NCBI RefSeq assembly: GCF_022965805.1
Contig: NC_133116.1
Span: forward strand, 5,890,001 to 5,954,000
Length of the DNA stretch: 64,000 nucleotides
Direction of reading: 5' to 3'
Source of the DNA: Primulina eburnea
Taxonomy: Eukaryota; Streptophyta; Magnoliopsida; Lamiales; Gesneriaceae
The notes below the pieces were generated by a model. It searched no databases, was not told the DNA's origin, and saw nothing but the letters and a program-made list of their open reading frames with translations. This document shows, piece by piece, positions 11,634 to 24,700 of this stretch. Position 1 is the first letter of the stretch; the number at the start of each line of letters is the position of its first letter. A program made the translations under genes and the position numbers.

Positions 11634-13199
11634 ATGAAAATCCCACTTTTCTTTATTATATTATTATTGAATGCAGCTTCCATATTATCTTCACCAGTTC
11701 AAGATCCTGAAATAGGTGTCCAAGAAGTCAATGAGTATGGCCCAAACACATTCTTGAATTCTCAAATTTAGTTGAACATTATGATTTAAGATATTTTAAC
11801 TTTGGCTTGCTTATGTTTGTTTGTTTTGTTTTTTTTTTTTTCAAATTTTCTGGGATAATGACATGAATTTATTGTAACAAAGTGTGTGCATTTTGCAGGA
11901 AAATCAATATATCAAGAAGGAACTTGGGATTTCTCTCATGCAGCACGGGTAACCCGATGGACGACTGCTGGCGTTGTGATCCCGACTGGGAAAAGAACCG
12001 CCAGCGTCTCGCGGACTGCGCCATCGGGTTCGGAAAACACTCCATTGGTGGCAGAGATGGCAAGATTTACGTAGTCACGGACTCGGGGGATAATGCAGTG
12101 AATCCAAAACCAGGAACTTTACGCTATGGTGTCATCCAAAACGAGCCATTGTGGATCATTTTCGCCCGTGACATGGTGATCAAACTCAAGCAAGAGCTCA
12201 TGTTAAACTCATTCAAAACCATTGATGGAAGGGGCGCTAGTGTGCACATAGCTGGAGGACCATGCATTACCATACAATTTGTAACAAACATCATCATACA
12301 TGGATTGAATATACATGATTGCAAGCGAGGGGGGAATGCGTATGTGAGGGATTCACCGGAGCATTATGGATATAGGACCGTGTCCGATGGAGATGGTGTG
12401 TCGATATTCGGGGGGAGCCATGTTTGGGTCGACCATTGCTCGTTGTCTAATTGTCGAGATGGCCTGATCGATGCCATCCACGGCTCCACGGCTGTCACGT
12501 TGTCGAATAATTACTTGACTCACCATGATAAGGTCATGCTTTTGGGGCATAGTGATAGTTATACACAAGATAAGAACATGCAAGTAACCATTGCCTTCAA
12601 CCATTTCGGAGAAGGGCTCGTGCAGAGGATGCCAAGGTATATAACAGGGCGATTTTGTGTTTATAGTTGTGAGACATGTATTTCTTAAACAATCATAGAC
12701 TGTCGAAAATTTTGGTTCGGGCCTAAAGTTTAGGATTGTGTTGTCATGTTTTGCAGATGCAGGCATGGGTATTTTCATGTGGTGAATAATGACTATACAC
12801 ATTGGGAAATGTATGCAATTGGTGGCAGTGCAGATCCTACAATAAACAGCCAAGGCAACAGATTTCTTGCACCAGACAGTGTGGAAAATAAAGAGGTAAC
12901 AATTTGAAAAAGTCGCCCTTCACCTAAAATTCCTGAGTCGGCACTGCTTAAAAACGGCCTAAAATTTGCATTTTCAGGTGACCAAGCACGAGGATGCACC
13001 CGAAAGCAAATGGAAGCACTGGAATTGGAGATCAGAAGGAGACCTTATGCTAAATGGTGCATTCTTCATTCAATCTGGTGCTGGTGCCTCGTCTAATTAC
13101 GCCAAGGCGTCTAGTTTGAGTGCCAGACCGTCGTCCCTGGTGAGCTCGATAACCGACGGAGCCGGGGCACTCAGCTGCAAGAAAGGCAAATGGTGCTAG
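11634..13199 (+). CDS. Secreted pectate lyase (PL1 family), 399 aa
   Basis: The exons are 11634-11734, 11899-12636, 12757-12895 and 12978-13199, all GT-AG and in phase. The enzyme should cleave de-esterified homogalacturonan by calcium-dependent beta-elimination in the cell wall. Residues 1-20 ([20 protein letters not shown]) are a signal peptide. They are followed by a short propeptide ending [14 protein letters not shown], the [20 protein letters not shown] cysteine segment and the parallel beta-helix. [17 protein letters not shown] (about 209-225) carries the calcium-ligand aspartates. [18 protein letters not shown] (about 276 onward) carries the conserved catalytic and substrate-binding arginines. 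The C-terminus [13 protein letters not shown] is family-like. Length and motifs match land-plant pectate lyase-like proteins, and I see no defect. The exact paralogue cannot be assigned. Confidence 0.94.
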
Positions 13200-16100
13200 C
13201 CGCCTTCAGTCCTGTGTCCGGAAGAAAGCGCCCCTTAAAACAAATGGGGTTTCAGAATTTGGACTATTAATTGAATTTCGGAGATGTATCAGTTTCGCTT
13301 ACTTAACTACCGATTGTGAAAACCTCAGCCTGTCCCCTTCAAAATGACAAAACATTTACGAAATTATATAATATCTTGTGTAAATGTGAGCCCAAAGTGT
13401 CACCAAGGACTGGCGAGTTGATCATGCATGGGGCTTTATCAATGAAATATTTCATTAAGAGAAATCATGTTCTTTGTGTTCGGATTCCAATTTAATATTT
13501 TGCAATGTCGACGTAACAACTCTCAAATCATCTGTGGATAACTCAAACCATATCTTGGTTTTTGTCACGCAGAAAAATCTTGGAACATATCGAGGTTTAG
13601 TCTTGGCTACACCATGTCTATCAGTATTTGCCAAATCAAAACGATATAGTAACGTCGTGAGAACCGATCCAACTACAATCGCAAAACCAACAGTACAAGA
13701 TCCAGAAAATGTTACCTGCAATCGTATTTAAAAGGTTTCATTGGTCCGTTAATCATGCATCTGACTCATATACTTTCCATGTTAAAAACTCTGAGACAAT
13801 GGCAGAACCAAAAATTTAATACGTAAAGAACTAAACTAAAAGTTACAAATCACTGAAACATCACATCTTTCTCCTTACTGCTTTGAACTATATGGTTCCA
13901 ATCTCGCATAAAGTTATTATTCAAGAAATTATTAGGCAAAGGAACAGTTTTTGACACACTAGGGAGTCTCCCTCACATGGAGAATGAGCGGTCAATAATC
14001 AACTGAACAAAAGGCAAAAGCTAAAAAGCACTTGGGCCACACCACAACTTCAGAAGGACCATGTTAAAATTTGTGGATTGAATGCCATCCATCAGTAACT
14101 GCACATTTGACAAAATTTGCATGAAACTTCAATGTACGTCAGATCTGGTTCTCAGAACTAGAAAAAGTTAAAAGCCATATTGTCTTTACTCCTCAACTAT
14201 CCCTTAATCTAACACAGTGCCATGTAATTCTCTCTTAACATGTAATCAGGGTGGACTCAGGATTCTTATGTTCCGGCCCCGGGGGAGAAATAATACTAGT
14301 TGATACCAAATTTTCTAATGTAATGATGACCTGATTACCGGCATGCGTTTTATCAGAAGACACGAGACAAATATCTGATCAATGTATGAGTTATCGGAAG
14401 GATGTTTCAACGAGTTGGAAGGGATCCAAGGAGCCATAAATGTAAACCACCAACCCTTTATTTATGACAACATGCAGGTGGCACGGGCACAGGGTTTGCC
14501 CACTTAGCCAATAATAGGATATCAAGATTCAAGAATTCGAGCCTCCATTGACATTTACTGTAAGTAAAGTAATAATACATGCAACATGTGATTGATGTGT
14601 CAGCGTGCACAGACCGTAGTATATGAGATGAATAAAGTGATCCGTTATAGCATATAAGTTGTCTCCATTTAACAGTAGGGTCAAGAGCAATCCAAGCTTC
14701 GTATGAATGGAATATCCCCCTCCCAATGACCTTTTAGACACGAATCCATAATGCATTGTCCCATTTCAGGAAAAGATGAATATATTTTTTATTATTCCTT
14801 GATCTCGTATTTGTTTAGGTTTACTTGGATCAATAGATTCAGGTACGTAGCCAGAAAATATTTTAATCTTGAGCTTTGGGAGAAACATATTTTGGAAAAG
14901 TATTGAGATGGGAACAAACCTGACCTATGAGCCAACGAAGGTTGTGGAGGGAACAACAGGTTTCACTTGAAATTTCCAACCAGTAAGAGATTAACAGCTC
15001 TCATCCTCTTGTTTCCATTTTGGGGGACGTCCGTGAAACAAAACTTCTGAAAATAGGCTAAAAATTGAAAATGCAATGGCTAAAATTTAAAAAAAAAAAA
15101 AAGAAAGAAAGAAAACTCAATCAATTTTCCTCACTAGGGCCAAAAAATGTAGACTGGGTTGGAGCCACCCCAACCATTGCTTGATGGATTTGATATGATG
15201 GATTTCAAAGCCGATAATTTTAAATTTCTTGATTTGCTTGAAGAACAAAATTAAAGTGGATTTCAAATATATTTACAGTTTTAACGGTAATTATGATGAA
15301 ACTAAAAGATAATTATCATTTAAAATTCATCCACAAATCATTCTTTAAATCAAATCCAATAATTCAAGCAACGTTTTTAGAATCAAACCTGCAGCCAGAA
15401 AATTATGATTATTTGAATTTTTAACTTTGCTAAAAATATTATTTTAGTAGTATTAAAGTTTATTTGATTTTTTAAACTTTGTTCAAAAAATTATTATTTA
15501 TATACACATTTAATATTTTTTGAATTTAAAATATATCTTTTCTATATTATATTATTATTTTAAATGATATAAATCGATTGAATCCAAGTGCTACCTTAAC
15601 GTTGTCGAGCTTTAAATTTCGTTTTCTTCACCTTTTTGCGACACGAGTTTGAATGTATGAATCAGTTTACGGCTTTATATTTCGTAAGCTATAAAATTTG
15701 CTAATCCCTTTCAGCCTTGCAATGCAATCGCGGAAATTTTAATATTCACCAGTTCTCTAGCAAGGAACCAGTGACCTAAGGTGGCAATTCATCTTATTTT
15801 GGTAAATTTTAAACTGAAAAGTTTATTTAACAGATTTTTAGTGTTTTTAAAATGATGTAAAGTGCAGATTTTCAGATTTTAAATGAGATATAATTTTACT
15901 AAAAAGTGGATAATATTTGATAAGAAAAAATCGAGAATATCTTCCTACGCAAACACGGTAGACAGAAAACGACAGCCTCCGAGCATGTAGTGTATTGGTA
16001 CCACCGATACCTTGTATATAAAGTTGTCCCAAAAAACACGAAGCACATATGAAGGTTGTCGCCCAAAATAATGTGCTATGACATGCATCATATGTAGCAC

Positions 16101-16318
16101 ATTTGGGGAAAAGAAACTTGAGAATTTCATAACAATCTTGAGGCAGATTCTTCAAACCGCACAAAACGATCCATCTAACTTCAGTAAAATTCAACACAAG
16201 AGCGACTGAATAATGAATCTAATGCTAAATACTAACCATTCAGCAAACACTGATATACCAGTGATGACCAACCATACAGACAGCAAAATTGTTGCATCAA
16301 GTACCTTGACAAATAAAA
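13200..16318. other. Intergenic region, one possible minus-strand exon
   Basis: The 3' UTR of the pectate lyase gene occupies the first part and the 3' UTR of CCT5 probably the last few hundred bases. A minus-strand open frame at 13455-13711, preceded by an acceptor-like GATTGCAG, is treated under findings. The rest is AT-rich with no clear element. Confidence 0.5.
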
Positions 16319-19300
16319 TCAATAATCAGACGGCGAGATGACATCATCAATTTTTAGGATCATCTTGACAACTTGAGTGGCTAGGAGAATCTGCTGTTGT
16401 TTTCCGATGAGAGTCTCAAATACATTTTGTTCTAGCATATTGTTTGTGCCAACATCATTGCAATCGATGCCACAGTAATCGTTGTTCTCCTGCGGGAAGT
16501 ATTTCATAAATTACTTTGCACGTAAATGACTCATTGGCTAATTTGGGTACGGGGGTGCTCAGTCACCACTTACAAAGAGAAGGAAAAACCCCAATAGGCG
16601 ATGGTCAACATTACCTTGATTTGCTGAGATTTGACAGCCGATAATGTTTCTATAGGCTGTAGACCACTGTTTTCTGCCAGTGCCATGGGGATAGCATCTA
16701 ATGCATCTGCAAATGCTCTTATGGCATACTGGAGAACCCAACGTGAAAAATTTCAGCTTAGAAGATGCAAGTAACGTGAAACGAAAAGACTTAATGCTAA
16801 CTTCTACAACTCACCTGCTCAACTCCGGGGTATTTGTCAGCAGCAGTTTCCACGGCAATTGAACAAGAAATCTCAGCAGATCCACCACCATACACAATGG
16901 AATTGTTACGAATCAGATTCCGTGCAACGCACAATGCATCATGAAGACTGCGTTTTGTTTCCTCTATCATCATCTTATTACCTAATACAGCATAAAGAAA
17001 AAATATATCATCTCGATTTCTGAACTAAAACTTACTAAAAGTAGCTAAACTAAATAAAGGTGAAAAACAATAACTTACACAATAGTATTGACATAATAGA
17101 AAAACAATAACTCACACAACAGTATTGACATAAAATATATAGAGCAGATAGCAAAAAAGAAAGAACCCACAAAAGAGGAATAAACAACCCACCACCACGG
17201 ATAAATATGGTTACAGCCCTAGAATTTGCGCAGTGCTCAATGTAGATCATCCGATCTTTGGTGGTGCCAAACGCTTTTTCTCGGACCAAACCAGCCTGCC
17301 ATGATAATCAATTGGAAGATAAGTATAGAGAAATGAGATGCAATAGCTTTCAAACTGAGGACCTTACAGGTGTTGTCAAAATCAAGAATAAAGAGACAGG
17401 TAGAAGCAATTACTGTGCCTAGTTTCTCTGGTGTCAATTCCTGAAACCTTGGCACAATTCTCCCACCTGCGCCAAAGTTAAGAAACGTTGGCAATTATAA
17501 ATCACAATATGACAAAAATCAACTTCGAACTAGAAGAACAGCAAAACTGAAACAAACCTGTGGCTATGGCAATTAATTCTAACTCTACACCACCAACCCA
17601 TCTGACAGCAGGTAAATTTCTGTTCATTAATAAGTGGTTTGCCTCATCATCGAAACCCCATTGGCAAATGACCAAGGTAGCTCCAACATCCTGCAATCAA
17701 GTGAGTTCCATCAAGGTACGTCATGCTTTATTTTCACTTACTCAGTCCAACAAAATAAAAAGGAAAGGAGGGAGGGAGGGGATAATCAGGTAGTGTGTCT
17801 CCAGTCCTTGTACAATATGCAGGACAACATTCTCTTTATATACAAACATAGAGAAATCCCACACATTAGCTACTTCCAATGACATATTCATCAAACAATC
17901 CCAAATTAACTGAACATAGTCAGGTTACCTTGCATTTTTTAACCATATCATCAAAATACTTTTGCTCTTGATGACGTAATGTTTGGAATTTTTCCACACT
18001 GTCAATATCAACCTTATGCTTAGTCTTTGGCTTAGGAGGCTCAAAGGGGCAAGTCAAAATGGCAATTTTTGCATCTTCAATTTGTTTTGGCATCTGAGGG
18101 TGACTCATATCTTTGTCCACAATGATCCCATAAATTAATTCAGTGTCCTCCAACTTTCCACCGACTTTCCCTCCACTATTAATCAAGTCTAGATTGACAT
18201 CCTTCCTCTCTAAATCAGCAACAGCGAGAACTGCTTTAACAGCAATCTCTGCCAAGCTACGCTTGCACCTATTCACACTGCAAAGCAAAGTTGGAAATGA
18301 TACAACATAAATAATGCAGAAGCACTAGATACTTGAATCATAGCTACACTAAAAAATAATAATAAATCAAGGGTTAAATTCAAAGAGCTGTATCAAAAAG
18401 TTTGGAATATATGGGCAAACAAACAACTGAAAAGCAGGGATAACGTGAGATTGGAAGATAATGATGCATCGAAACACCAAGAACACTATAAGACATACTC
18501 ATAAAGAAGTATGATCCGAATTCCAAGATTTGGTATAACAAATGGCACTTACATCTTGGAGGATAAAGTTGTCATACAAGTTTGAACAAGAGGTTCTACA
18601 TGATACAACATAAATAATGCAGAAGCACTAGATACTTGAATCATAGCTACACTAAAAAATAATAATAAATCAAGGGTTAAATTTCAAATAGTCTACACCA
18701 GCCCCACCACCCGCTTCCCAAAATCCCATAAAATGTGAAGTAAAAGCACACAATAAAAGAAACAAAAACAATATACACAAAAATTATAAATTTAATCATC
18801 TAAAATGTTGCAATGGCGAAAAATTGTTGATACTAAAATTGACTTTCTCTTGACAATGTTATCGCAGGCGTGAGATTTCAAAAGAACTTGAAGTATACAA
18901 AAATCAAAGAAAATTCAGAAAAATGTGAAAGACGACAATAGGGATCAAAGTGAAACACTTGAGTAGATTGTAAGATACACCATGGCTCATAGATACCAGT
19001 AGTTAATTACTAGAATGAACGTGAACAGACATAAAATACATCTAGGAACTCAAAACAATCTTTGCTTCATGATTGATACTAACGTCAAGTATGATATGTA
19101 AGACTTACTGTCATACAGAGCTGTATCAAAAAGTTTGGAATATATGGGCAAATAAACAACTGAAAAGCAGGGATAACGTGAGATTGGAAGATAATGATGC
19201 ATCGAAACACCAAGAACACTATAAGACATACTCATAAAGAAGTATGATCCGAATTCCAAGATTTGGTATAACAAATGGCACTTACATCTTGGAGGATAAA

Positions 19301-20512
19301 GTTGTCATACAAGTTTGAACAAGAGGTTCTACATGTGTCGCACTGAATTCAAATTTATGGGCAATATGCTCCAAATGTTCAAAAGCAATCCTTGAAGCCA
19401 TTTCATATCCTTCTGCAATTCGTATAGGATGTATTCCACGCTCCAATAGTTTCTCAGCTTGTTCTAGAAGGGCACCAGCCATGACCACAACTCCAGTTGT
19501 TCCGTCACCAATCTCGTAGTCTTGACTTCGTGACAATTCAACCATCAGCTTAGCAATTTGGCTATCAACATCCATCTGCTCCAAGATTGTCGCACCGTCA
19601 TTTGCTACATCAAATCATACAGTAAAAAAATTGAGCACTTTTTATCCAAAAATTCTCAGTTTACATCACATGTTCAAAAACTAAATCATGGAAGAATTTC
19701 AATTTTAGATTTTTCCTGATAGTAATAAGAGTGACTGGAATTCCTGTTCCCTTTCTACATCTCCATTTAATATGGAAGGAGACACCCATTCAGTAATTCC
19801 AAAGTATCGAGTAAAACATTTAGATGTAGCATATTTCTAGTTATAACACGGCAAAAACACCAATCGAAGTGCACTATCAAAAACTGAGATTGCTGTTGTG
19901 GTATAAAATAAGATTAGTACTTTAATCAATTTTCCTAGCACATGGAAAATATAGAGTACTCCAAGGGCCCTCAAATGCACAGTACAATCGAAAAACTCCC
20001 CTTAACCGTAATTATAAAATACCACACTCTAATTTAACAAATATCTATAAATTAGACTAATAACGTTGCACATATATTCACAGTCGCACATATGACGCCT
20101 AAACCAATTCCCAGATCAAATTTTTTTCGCGTTAAAAACACTCAAATGACATAACAGTTCATCACTGAGCTCCAATAATCAGAAAAAGAGGAAGTACAGA
20201 AAAAAAACAGTACGGAACTATCAACTCAAACTTTGCCAGTAACCAGAAGGAAATCTACTACAAAAACATGGACACGATATCGCCAAATATCAACACGAGA
20301 ACAGCACACTTACTGATTGTGACGTCACCATCGGGACCCTGGAGCATCTTATCCATGCCTTTGGGTCCAAGCGAGGTTCGTAGTATCCGAGCTACCGCTT
20401 TACCGGAGGCAATATTCGATTTCTGCGCATCGATGCCTCGCAACCTGGTCTTCTGATCCTGCTCCCTCAGTATGATGAACGGCCGGCCAAATTCATCGAA
20501 CGCCAACGCCAT
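16319..20512 (-). CDS. CCT5: T-complex protein 1 subunit epsilon (CCT5), 535 aa
   Basis: Nine exons on the minus strand: 20512-20314, 19604-19286, 18277-17929, 17690-17558, 17466-17414, 17295-17193, 16981-16815, 16728-16615 and 16489-16319. All are GT-AG and in phase, totalling 535 residues, the family length. CCT5 is one of eight subunits of the cytosolic TRiC/CCT chaperonin, which folds actin, tubulin and other proteins using ATP. Visible motifs are [20 protein letters not shown] near residues 48-67, the nucleotide-binding GDGTTG at 99-104, [10 protein letters not shown] near 417-426, and the C-terminal [20 protein letters not shown]. The start [12 protein letters not shown] is the family start; the frame upstream has no ATG. 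Intron 2 carries a partial duplicate of exon 2. The minus-strand upstream sequence has no clear TATA box. Confidence 0.97.
18298..18683. repeat. 83-bp direct repeat pair in CCT5 intron 2
   Basis: The segment at 18298-18380 (TGATACAACATAAATAATGC... to GGGTTAAATT) recurs nearly exactly at 18601-18683. The two copies flank the 219-bp copy at 18384-18602, so the local order is X1-A1-X2. Confidence 0.9.
18384..18602 (-). repeat. Duplicate of the CCT5 exon 2 end, first copy
   Basis: These 219 bases nearly match 19117-19335. They include the last 50 bases of exon 2 (here 18553-18602) with the donor site, but not the rest of the exon or its acceptor. On sequence alone this is a nonfunctional exon fragment within intron 2. 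Confidence 0.9.
19117..19335 (-). repeat. Duplicate of the CCT5 exon 2 end, copy at the genuine exon
   Basis: This copy includes the real 3' end and donor of exon 2 (19335-19286) and 169 bases of intron. The only differences I noticed from the other copy are a few substitutions such as GGGCAAATAAAC versus GGGCAAACAAAC. Confidence 0.9.
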
Positions 20513-20671
20513 ATTCGGGCCGGATCTTTGAATTTGGAAATGAATGTGTGGAGGGAGCAAGTGAACTCACGAAAGAAATCTGCCCTAGTGAGTGGCACTA
20601 TTGTAATTCCTAAGTAGGTGTAGGTTCTCTCCGGTTTCAAGGTTCAAGTTTTATCCAATTTGAGACAAATT

Positions 20672-20686
20672 GCTTGTTTGGGAATT
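20672..20686. repeat. Target-site duplication of the short SINE (left)
   Basis: GCTTGTTTGGGAATT, repeated exactly at 20793-20807. Confidence 0.85.
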
Positions 20687-20792
20687 TTTTTTTTTTTTTT
20701 TATTACAACTCACGCATGGGAGGGAGATCGAACCCAGGGTGGGAGGCCAGCTAATCCGACGGGTGAGACCATTGGGCTAGAAGCCCGGTCTC
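20687..20792 (-). mobile_element. Short tRNA-derived SINE, about 106 bp
   Basis: On the minus strand the element begins GAGACCGGGCTTCTAGCCCA, with the box-A-like TAGCCCAATGG, continues to the box-B-like GGGTTCGATCTCCC and ends in a poly(A) run (poly(T) on the plus strand). A 15-bp perfect target duplication encloses it. It lies about 175 bp upstream of the CCT5 start codon, so it may be in or next to the promoter. Confidence 0.85.
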
Positions 20793-20871
20793 GCTTGTTT
20801 GGGAATTCAATGTGCCTAAAAGTGTTGTTGAATCAATAGTGCACGTGGGCTTGCTTTGAGTCTAAAATCGT

Positions 20872-21040
20872 GTGAGTCTCATGTGAGACCGTATATGTGA
20901 TACGGGTCAATCCTACTCATATTCATAATAAAAAGTAATATTTTTAGCATAAAAAGTAATACTTTTTCATAAGTGACTCAAATAAGAGATCTGTCTCACA
21001 AATACGATCAGTGAAACCGTCTCACACAAGTTTTTGTCCT
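20872..21040 (-). mobile_element. Hairpin MITE copy (reverse)
   Basis: A reverse copy running from GTGAGTCTCATGTGAGACCG to AAACCGTCTCACACAAGTTT, with core TAATAAAAAGTAATATTTTT. Confidence 0.7.
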
Positions 21041-21119
21041 AAAATAGATTGATTTGTCAAGCTTTGTGAGGATTATTCAACGAGGAAAAAAATTATAGTC
21101 AAAATTAAAAATGTTTTCT

Positions 21120-21210
21120 ACGAAGGTTCGTCTTAATTTCGTTTAATCTTGAAAAACTTGAAACTCGAAATCCATGCTTTGACGCACTTCGAGCTTTTTA
21201 GAACACGATA
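21120..21210. mobile_element. End fragment related to the 9251-9807 MITE
   Basis: CTTGAAAAACTTGAAACTCG to CGAGCTTTTTAGAACACG resembles the right end of the hAT-like MITE (ACTCGGAGCTCG to GCTTTTTAGAACC). No intact partner end was found. Confidence 0.4.
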
Positions 21211-21732
21211 TTGAGTATATAGTTCTACTTCTTTGATTCATTCTTTAGAACCCCTAAATTAAATGTTAGTGACTTGTTTGTATCCTGTTGTAATCCTTCT
21301 AAACATTTCCAAATTTCTCATATACAAAACTTTATATACAGATTGTCATCCCAAAAACTCCAACATGTTAAAAAGTAATATTTTTTCCATCAACTAATTG
21401 TTCTATATTTTTTTTAAAATGACAATTATTTAGCTATAAATAAAACGTCCACTACTCGTTTTTTCTTTAAAATGTAATAAAAAAAATTCATTTAAGCACT
21501 CGGCCAAAAGTATACATAAACATATTTTTAAAGTAATTTTACATTATGTAAAATAAATCAACCAATCTATTATTTGAAAATCCAAAAGAACTCAATTCAA
21601 AATGTAAAATCAAAACTGTCAACCAAAACCTAAAACTAGTATTTTCAAAATAAAGCATAAACTCTTAAATTCTATCAAACCACTCAAAGAATCATAAATC
21701 ATAAAATCTTTAAAGTAAATTTAAATCATAAA

Positions 21733-24700
21733 TGTAAATTTTTTCACGGAAAATTAGCGACGGTCATCGGGTTACGTGCACCACCAGTCCAGCTAGTTCA
21801 ACCATGAAGTCCCCCATCAATATCATGTTCACCTGCATCGATCACACCTAATAAGTCTAATGACTCGGTAAACCTTAACTATGATAGCAAGTAATATATA
21901 TACATCACAAGCAACATTGAAAATACATTTAGGAAAATAGCTTTTCGTGAACTTAAACGTAAACATTTTTCCTTTTGTCATATCATATTTCATTTCGTCA
22001 TATACGTATATGTTTTCCTTTTTATTGAATTCAGATCCTAAATTGTGACTTTCGTATTAGTTGTAGGTCGATAGATCCATCTACGTATTAACACGGCATC
22101 GGACGACAGAGACATCAACGACACTCTCACCCGTCAACTGAGCATTAGCCTTACATATTATTGTATCATCGTATCATCATATTAGTTACAATCAATTCAC
22201 ATCCTTCAACCTTTCATATTTCTATCACTTATAGAAATTTATGCATACAAATCATTTTTCTTTTAAAACAAACATGCAACATGTCTTTTAGCATTAAAGT
22301 TTCATCATAAAATTCATAAACATTTTAACATTCATTACAGCAATTCAGGACACTGTCAGGACGTATAACAATTTTTCAGGTGTAAAATGACCGTTTTGCC
22401 CATGAAACCCTAACTTTCCCATTTATCCTTAGACCTCAAAACGACGACCCGAATCCATCTGAACTTAACATGAAACCTTAAAATATACCCGTAAATATTT
22501 CTTAGATGTAAACTTAAGCTCCTCGACTAATTTTCAATTTATTTTTAAAACTTAAACATACATCCTGATTTTAACCCGAATCGATTCAAAACTTAACCAA
22601 ACTTGAACCATAACTTATTAACACCTAAACATACCATATGCAACCCAAATCATGCCATTTAAAACCCATAGAAAAGCCTAAACAACTACTGAAATTTTCT
22701 GCACAAAAACTCTACACCCTAGCTTTAACAACCCATGAGTTCCTTCAAGCCTAGCTCTTAACCATCATGTTCAGACCCTAGTCGATCCAACCAGACCTTG
22801 GATAACTCTCCTAGGACCTTGACCGAGCCCTTAGACCCTTCCTAGACTAGCTCTACAGCCCATGAAAGCACAGCCCTAAACCACCTCGCTATTAACCATC
22901 ATGCACCACATATTCACGTTTCCGCCCTAGCCTTCACACCAGCCTTCCCTCAACCTATCTAGGACCCTAACGCAACCCCTTAGGAGCCCTGGGCTTGCCT
23001 TAACAGCAGCCCACAGCCTATGTCCTTCTAGAACTCTAATTCGAAAACCCTAGTTCCTTAAAACCCAAATTTTCGTACAATATTTTTTCCATACATGTAC
23101 AACCCTTAAACATGTAAGGACCCTTAAACATGTTGAAAAACGTCCATTCCCATAGCCTTACCATAGCAGCCCCTTTGTGCATGATAAACAAGAGTTTAAA
23201 AGATGAAAACTCTAGTTTTATCATGTTTATGTCATAAAACAAAAATAAAATAAGTGTATCATGTTTTTCATTCAATCGTGTATCAAAACATATAATATGT
23301 TGCGAAAGATGAGTGAAGAAAAATTAAGGCGTGCCTTTGCGTATTTCACCACGAAAAACAACTTGCAATGCGAAGACGTTGGTGGAGAGACGAGGGAAGA
23401 AGCTTGCTGAATTTCCTTCAAACCTTGCATGAATCCCTCTTGAACATGTGTGTGTGTGTTTTACACTACAAGAATTGGGTTCCAGATGCACGCTGTAAAG
23501 TTGAAAGTCGTCTTAAGTTTGACACTATTGGCGCGTGCGGATTTACGCTGCGGTTTAGTCTAATAACGGCTGTCAGAAGTATGCTGTTGAGTTAAACTAT
23601 TGGCGGCGTGCTATGTAGCTGTTAATACAAATTTCTGCAGCGTGCACTATACGGCGTTAATAGTTCATAACATAAAAAACTTGGCGACGGTAGACAAACG
23701 CATCACAATGGCGACGGTGTAAAACCGTGGCTAATTGCGACGGTCTTAAATTAAGTAGCGACGGTGTTATAATTTCGCGACGGTTTTCCAAAACCGTCGC
23801 TACATTTGCGTAAATTTAAAAAAAAAATTAAACTTTTATATTTGAATACATTTTTATAAAAATAAAATAACAACTATAATAAATACTCATATCTGATAAC
23901 AATTAAAAAATACTCAGATCTTAATTAACACTAAAAAAAACCAAACGTAAAACAAAAAAGGAATTTAAATCGAAACTTAAATCAGTAAGTAGAGAAAAAT
24001 TTTAAGTATTGTGAAGAAAATTGGAACGAAGATTGAGTATAAATAGAGAATTTACGATTTTTTAGCGACAGTTTATTACTAAACGGTCGCCGATGTGAGT
24101 CAATTAGCGACGGTTTATCATTAACCGTCGCGGCATGAATCGGCGACGGTTGGTTTTAAACCGTCGCTAAATGTGGCCTTAAATCGGCGACGGTTTTATG
24201 TAAATTGTCGATAAATGTGGCCTTATAATCGTCGCAACTATATAATTAGCGACGGTTTTACTAAAGTCGTCGCTAATTTGAAATTCGACTTCATTTTACG
24301 CAGCGTGCTTATAATATGCATGCCGTGAATAATACTATTGACGGCGTACGATTAATGTACGACGTTAATTTCTGAACACGATTTTTTTTAAATAAAATGA
24401 TTTACTTTTTGCATCACACATAAACTTGCACGCCATTAATAATACTATTAACGGCGTGCCTTTATTGTGCGCTGTCGATTATATAATTTATTAACAACAC
24501 ACATAAATGCAAGTTGCGGATATTACTATCCGTAGCGTGCATTTAATGCACGTCGTTCATAATAATATCTGCAGCGTGCTTTTAAAGCACGCCGTGAATA
24601 GTATCAAGTTACTATCCGCAGCGTGCTTTGAATGCACGCGTATAGTGAGCGTGCTTTGAATGCAAAAGACAAGTGCCACATTAACAAGGTACGCCGTGAA

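Noticed and set aside
15847..16197. Minus-strand 116-residue open frame downstream of CCT5
   Set aside because: No recognisable domain; it lies directly 3' of the CCT5 stop and is better explained as 3' UTR.
18553..18602. An additional coding exon of CCT5
   Set aside because: It is a copy of the end of exon 2 without an acceptor; using it would duplicate residues and the protein is already full length without it.
20513..20560. An N-terminal extension of CCT5 ([15 protein letters not shown])
   Set aside because: The frame is open upstream but begins at TTG, not ATG; the family start is MALAFDEF at 20512.
20700..20792. A tRNA gene on the minus strand
   Set aside because: Box-A- and box-B-like motifs are present but no cloverleaf could be formed, and a poly(A) tail plus a 15-bp duplication identify a SINE.
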